Assembly: GCF_004297125.1 (NCBI RefSeq)
Contig: NZ_SCVD01000012.1
Location: forward strand, 62,001 to 126,000
DNA length: 64,000 nt
Direction: 5' to 3'
DNA from: Phenylobacterium sp.
Lineage (GTDB): Bacteria; Pseudomonadota; Alphaproteobacteria; Caulobacterales; Caulobacteraceae
Shown: one piece after another, positions 60,280-64,000 of the stretch
Layout: every line of letters starts with the position of its first letter
Numbering within the stretch: position 1 is the stretch's first letter
Translations under genes and position numbers: made by a program
Notes under the pieces: model-generated
What the model saw: only the letters and a program-made list of their open reading frames with translations
Told to the model about the DNA's origin: nothing
Databases searched by the model: none

Positions 60280-61092
60280 ATGACCCGTCCTGCCCCGCCC
60301 GCCGACCTGGCGCCCATCGACCGGCTGCTGGCGATCATGGCGCGGCTGCGCGATGCGCAAGACGGCTGCCCCTGGGATCTGGAACAGACCTTCGAGACCA
60401 TCGCGCCCTACACCGTGGAGGAAGCCTATGAGGTGGCCGACGCCATCGAGCGGGGCGATCTGGCGGACCTCAAGGAGGAACTGGGCGACCTGCTGCTGCA
60501 GGTGGTGTTTCACGCGCGCATGGCCGAGGAACAGGGGGCCTTCGCCTTCGACGACGTGGCCCAGGCCATCAACGACAAGATGATCCGCCGGCATCCGCAT
60601 GTGTTCGCCGACGAGACCTATGCATCGCTCGACGACCAAAAGCAGGGCTGGGAGCAGCTCAAGGCGGCGGAGCGCGCAGGCAAGGGCAAGGCCGCCAGCC
60701 TGCTGGACGACGTGCCGGTTGGACTGCCGGGCCTCACGCGTGCCGTGAAGCTGTCGAAGCGCGCCGCCACCGTCGGATTCGTCTGGCCCACCGTGCAGGA
60801 CGTGGTCGCCAAACTGCACGAGGAAGTCGGCGAGATGCTGGTCGAGATCGAGGCCGGCGACCTGGAGAAAGCCAAGGGTGAGATCGGCGACGTGCTGTTC
60901 GTGGTCGCCAACCTGGCCCGGACCCTCGACGTGGACCCCGAGGACGCCGTCCGCGCCACCAACGCCAAGTTCGTCCGCCGCTTCAACTATGTGGAGCGGC
61001 GCCTCGCCGAGCGGGGCAAGACGCCCGACCAGTCGAACCTGGCGGAGATGGACGGCCTTTGGGACGAGGCCAAAGCCGCCGAGCGTGCCTAG
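60280..61092 (+). CDS. mazG: nucleoside triphosphate pyrophosphohydrolase MazG
   Basis: The 270-residue protein has two MazG-like halves: CPWDLEQTFETIAPYTVEEA then AYEVADAIERGDLADLKEELG with EExxE-type metal residues, and later KLHEEVGEMLVEIEAGDLEK with GEIGDVLFVVANLARTLDVD. MazG removes pyrophosphate from NTPs, including damaged ones, in the cytoplasm. It converges with hflX (18-nt gap). Confidence 0.95.
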   Translation: MTRPAPPADLAPIDRLLAIMARLRDAQDGCPWDLEQTFETIAPYTVEEAYEVADAIERGDLADLKEELGDLLLQVVFHARMAEEQGAFAFDDVAQAINDKMIRRHPHVFADETYASLDDQKQGWEQLKAAERAGKGKAASLLDDVPVGLPGLTRAVKLSKRAATVGFVWPTVQDVVAKLHEEVGEMLVEIEAGDLEKAKGEIGDVLFVVANLARTLDVDPEDAVRATNAKFVRRFNYVERRLAERGKTPDQSNLAEMDGLWDEAKAAERA

Positions 61093-61110
61093 GGCTGGAC
61101 CACGCTCCGC

Positions 61111-62430
61111 TCAGTGCGTTCGGATCTCGGCCTGCGGGAACAGCTGTTCGAACTGGCCCATGGCCTGGGCCGTCAGGCTGACCGCCAGGCGGACCGACCC
61201 ATCCTTGCCCTCGTTCCGCTCGATGACGCGGCCGTGGCGGTAGAGCCAGGCGATGGCGGCGCCCTCCCCGGCCGGCGCGTAGACGTCCACCGGCGGAGCC
61301 TCGTCGACCAGGCCGGCGATCATCGACAGCAGGTCGTCGCAGCCCTGCCCCGTCACCGCCGACACGAGCACGGCCGGCGGCTGAGCGCGGCGGGCGTCGT
61401 GCGTGGCCTCGTCGCGGGCCTCGGCCGGGAGCAGGTCCGCCTTGTTCCAGACCTCGACGATGCGCCGCTCTTCCATGTCCACGCCCAGGCGCGCCAGCAC
61501 GGCGCGGACGTCGGCCGCCTGGGCCTTGGTCTCTTCACTGGCGATGTCGCGGACGTGCAGGACGACGTCGGCCTCCTTGACCTCCTCGAGGGTGGCGCGG
61601 AACGCCTCCACCAGTTCGTGCGGCAGGTCGGAGATGAAACCCACCGTGTCGCTCAGGATCGCCGGGCGGCCATCCGGCAGCTTCAGCGAGCGCAGGGTCG
61701 GATCCAGGGTCGCGAACAGCATGTCCTCGGCCACGACCGTGGCGTTGGTCAGCCGGTTGAACAGCGTCGACTTGCCGGCGTTGGTATAGCCGACCAGGGC
61801 CACCGTCGGGAACGGTACACGCCGGCGCTGCGAGCGTTGCAGGGTGCGGGTCCGGCGCACCTCCACCAGCTCGTCCTTCAGTTTGCGGATCTTCTCGGCG
61901 ATCAGCCGCCGGTCGGTCTCGATCTGGGTTTCGCCCGGGCCGCCCATGACCCCGAAGCCGCCGCGCTGGCGCTCCAGGTGGGTCCAGGTCCTCACGAGCC
62001 GCGAGCGCTCATACGTCAGGCGCGCCAATTCCACCTGCAGGCGGCCTTCGCGCGTCCGGGCGCGGCGGGCGAAGATCTCGAGGATCAGGCCCGTGCGGTC
62101 GATGACCTTGGCGCTCCACGCCTTCTCCAGGTTCCGCTGCTGGACGGGAGTTAGCGCGTCGTCGATGACCACGACGTCCAGCTCCTCCACCTCCACCAGC
62201 ACGCGGATCTCCTCCACCTTGCCCTTGCCGAACAAGGTGGCGGGCGTGAGCTGGCGAAGATTCACGACCATCGTCTCGCGGACCTCGAGGTCGAGGGCGA
62301 GGGCGAGGCCGGCGGCCTCCTCCAGCCGGGCTTCTGGATGGCGCTCGGAGCCGCGGCCCTCCCGGTCCGGATGGATTACCAGGGCGCGCTGGACAGGCGC
62401 CTCACGGTCTACAGATTTTGAAGTGCTCAA
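61111..62430 (-). CDS. hflX: GTPase HflX
   Basis: The 439-residue protein has the HflX N-terminal region ([20 protein letters not shown], then [20 protein letters not shown]) and a G domain with [38 protein letters not shown] and NKADLL. HflX binds ribosomes and rescues stalled subunits. It starts at TTG 62430, which overlaps the hfq stop by 4 nt (TTGA); no ATG or GTG with a good site is available. It is in the conserved hfq-hflX pair. Confidence 0.95.
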   Translation of the reverse strand: MSTSKSVDREAPVQRALVIHPDREGRGSERHPEARLEEAAGLALALDLEVRETMVVNLRQLTPATLFGKGKVEEIRVLVEVEELDVVVIDDALTPVQQRNLEKAWSAKVIDRTGLILEIFARRARTREGRLQVELARLTYERSRLVRTWTHLERQRGGFGVMGGPGETQIETDRRLIAEKIRKLKDELVEVRRTRTLQRSQRRRVPFPTVALVGYTNAGKSTLFNRLTNATVVAEDMLFATLDPTLRSLKLPDGRPAILSDTVGFISDLPHELVEAFRATLEEVKEADVVLHVRDIASEETKAQAADVRAVLARLGVDMEERRIVEVWNKADLLPAEARDEATHDARRAQPPAVLVSAVTGQGCDDLLSMIAGLVDEAPPVDVYAPAGEGAAIAWLYRHGRVIERNEGKDGSVRLAVSLTAQAMGQFEQLFPQAEIRTH

Positions 62431-62672
62431 TCGGCCTCGTCGTCGGCCGGCTCGTAAAGCTGCACGGGCTGGGCCGGCATAATGGTGGAGATGGCGTGCT
62501 TATAGACGAGTTGGGATTGTCCGTCCCTGCGCAGCAGGACGCAGAAATTATCGAACCAGCTCACCACGCCCTGCAGCTTGACCCCGTTCACCAGAAAGAT
62601 GGTGAGCGGCGTCTTGGACTTCCGCACGCTGTTGAGGAAGGTGTCCTGCAGGTTTTGTTTCTTGTCGCTCAC
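62427..62672 (-). CDS. hfq: RNA chaperone Hfq
   Basis: GTG 62672 has GGAAAG upstream and gives 81 residues starting [20 protein letters not shown], the usual length for the group; the longer frame to 62720 has no support. Sm1 ([20 protein letters not shown]) and Sm2 ([12 protein letters not shown]) motifs are intact. The protein forms a hexamer that pairs small RNAs with mRNAs. It is followed directly by hflX. Confidence 0.97.
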   Translation of the reverse strand: MSDKKQNLQDTFLNSVRKSKTPLTIFLVNGVKLQGVVSWFDNFCVLLRRDGQSQLVYKHAISTIMPAQPVQLYEPADDEAD

Positions 62673-62769
62673 GGCTTTCCGCCTTTTCGTTTTGATCGGG
62701 CGGAAGATCCGCCCACACACAAGGTCACGCTAAGCCGCAAACGGCGGCCGTTGCAATCGCAGGCTCGAC

Positions 62770-63633
62770 TTAGATGGCCGTCGCCTGCGCGCGCTCGATA
62801 TAGAGGCGACGGAGCCTCGACGCCACCGGTCCTGGCGAACCATCGCCCACAGGCTTGCCATCGACCGCGATCACCGGCAGCACCAGGGTGCCTGCGCCGG
62901 TGATGAAGGCCTCCTTCGCCGCCCGCGCCTCGTCGGGGGTGAACGGCCGCTCCTCCACCTTCAGCCCGGCCTCGCGGGCCACTTCGAGCAGGGAAAGCCG
63001 GGTGACGCCGCGCAGGATGTTGGCGTTGGTGTCGCGCGTCCGTAGGATGCCATCGCCATCCACGATCCAGGCGTTGGAGGAGGCGCCCTCGGTGACCAGC
63101 CCCAGGTCGTCGACGAACCAGGCCTCGACCGCGCCGACCTCGCGGGCCTTCTGCTTGGCAAGCGCGTTCGGCAGCAGGCCCACCGTCTTGATGTCGCAGC
63201 GGCCCCAGCGGTTCTCCGGCGTGGTGACCACCGATACGCCCTTGGCGGCGCGGGCTTCGGAAGCCTCGCGGTCCACCCGGCTCACGGTGATCACGACGGC
63301 CGGCCGCGTCCCGGGGGCCGGGAAGGCGTGATCGCGGGTCGCGACGCCGCGGCTGACCTGGAGATAGACCAGGCCCTCGCGGATGCGGTTGCGGCGCACG
63401 GTCTCCTTCAGCACCGTCGTCAGCGCCGCCCGGCTCATCGGCATGTCGATGCCCAGCTCCGACAGGCTGCGCTCCAGGCGCACGAAATGCCCCTCGGGAT
63501 CGGCCAGCTTGCCGCCGAACAGAGCCCAGACCTCGTAGACCGCATCGGCGAACTGATAGCCGCGGTCCTCGATGTGGACGAAGGCCTCCGCCTTTTGGAC
63601 GAAGCGTCCGTTCACATAGGCAATGCGCGTCAA
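62770..63633 (-). CDS. dat: D-amino-acid aminotransferase
   Basis: The 287-residue fold-type IV PLP enzyme has GYQFADAVYEVW, RCDIKTVGLLPNALAKQKAR (the PLP-binding Lys is in DIK) and LGLVTEGASSNAWIVDGDGI, then ANILRGVTRLSLLE. It interconverts D-alanine and D-glutamate with keto acids for peptidoglycan. Its ATG overlaps the ntrX stop by 4 nt. The gap to hfq (97 nt) carries a small hairpin of unknown meaning. Confidence 0.93.
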   Translation of the reverse strand: MTRIAYVNGRFVQKAEAFVHIEDRGYQFADAVYEVWALFGGKLADPEGHFVRLERSLSELGIDMPMSRAALTTVLKETVRRNRIREGLVYLQVSRGVATRDHAFPAPGTRPAVVITVSRVDREASEARAAKGVSVVTTPENRWGRCDIKTVGLLPNALAKQKAREVGAVEAWFVDDLGLVTEGASSNAWIVDGDGILRTRDTNANILRGVTRLSLLEVAREAGLKVEERPFTPDEARAAKEAFITGAGTLVLPVIAVDGKPVGDGSPGPVASRLRRLYIERAQATAI

Positions 63634-64000
63634 ACTCCGGCCTCCTCGGCTTCCAGCGCCCGGGCCCCCGAGAGCCCCAGCGACTTCAGCTTACGGTGCA
63701 GCGCCGAGCGTTCCATGCCGATGAAGGCTGCGGTCCGTGAAATATTGCCCGAGAAACGAAGCATCTGGGCGTTCAGGTACTCGCGCTCAAACACCTCCCG
63801 GGCTTCGCGCAGCGGCAGGGCGATGATCCGTTCGGCCCCGAGCGAGGACGACTGGTCGTTCACCGACGCTTCCGGCGGCAGCATGTCGGCGGTGATCGGG
63901 TCGGAGGGCGCGCCCGAGGCCAGGATCAGCATCCGTTCCACATTGTTCTTGAGCTGGCGCAGGTTGCCCGGCCAGGCGCGGACCTGGAGCATGGCCAACG
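63630..64000 (-). CDS. ntrX: NtrX-type response regulator, 3' fragment
   Basis: The reading frame is open to the window edge, so only the C-terminal 123 or so residues are visible. WPGNLRQLKNNVERMLIL is the conserved end of the sigma-54 AAA+ domain (WPGNxRxLxN), and GNISRTAAFIGMERSALHRK forms the Fis-type DNA-binding helix-turn-helix. NtrX regulates nitrogen and envelope genes with kinase NtrY. The ntrX-dat-hfq-hflX order is characteristic of Caulobacterales. Confidence 0.92.
   Translation of the reverse strand, partial: LAMLQVRAWPGNLRQLKNNVERMLILASGAPSDPITADMLPPEASVNDQSSSLGAERIIALPLREAREVFEREYLNAQMLRFSGNISRTAAFIGMERSALHRKLKSLGLSGARALEAEEAGV

Noticed and set aside
62673..62769. Hairpin gggcgga/tccgccc upstream of hfq as a terminator
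   Set aside because: No T run follows on either strand. It may be leader structure.
1..64000. CRISPR arrays, rRNA genes, insertion sequences
   Set aside because: No regularly spaced repeats, no rRNA sequence and no transposase frame were seen.

Overview
The window looks like chromosomal DNA of a GC-rich alphaproteobacterium, most likely Caulobacterales (Caulobacter or Phenylobacterium). This rests on the order ntrX - dat - hfq - hflX - mazG at the right end, an rlpA - tmk - holB - tatD - MBL hydrolase run in the middle, a TadE-like pilus protein at the left edge, several TonB-dependent or secreted-hydrolase genes, and compact operons with many 4-nt stop/start overlaps. The genus is an inference; no rRNA is present.

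Left part (1-17,200): a truncated TadE-like gene is followed by tRNA-Ser(UGA). The last 14 nt of the mature tRNA body recur at 17,141-17,154, just before rlpA. An 8-nt motif, GGTTAGAC, occurs in both orientations next to the tRNA and twice near the distal repeat. I read 360-17,154 as a genomic island integrated at the tRNA, now without an integrase. Its cargo is small secreted and membrane proteins with a GH19-like muramidase, a DUF2235 hydrolase, and a redox block (DyP peroxidase, catalase-like haem protein, GMC oxidoreductase, dihaem cytochrome c lipoprotein). A LysR regulator divergent from an NTF2-like protein and an SDR closes the cargo.

17,240-22,530 is a tightly packed housekeeping block (rlpA, tmk, holB, tatD, MBL hydrolase, purN-like, monooxygenase-like). 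22,530-27,340 is a variable region of small genes: a tandem ribbon-helix-helix protein, a 32-residue membrane peptide, a toxin/immunity-like pair and a second immunity-like gene. It is bounded and split by three intergenic clusters very rich in GANTC, the CcrM methylation site.

27,370-45,400 holds a PAS histidine kinase with two response regulators, secreted hydrolases, a four-gene YHS / membrane / ATP-grasp / MBL operon, bdhA with a type II NADH dehydrogenase, a LysR gene convergent with an MFS transporter, a cupin, a patatin phospholipase with a DUF302 protein, a methyltransferase, and a solute-binding lipoprotein divergent from an OmpR-type two-component system.

45,644-51,754 is the clearest regulatory surprise: a tandem glycine riboswitch precedes a TonB-dependent receptor, an S9 prolyl-oligopeptidase-type enzyme and an amidohydrolase, which suggests glycine-responsive peptide uptake. 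51,927-59,322 encodes two giant adjacent proteins (1112 and 1348 residues) that I cannot assign to a known function. The window ends with a small membrane protein, a secreted protein, mazG, hflX, hfq, dat and the 3' part of ntrX.
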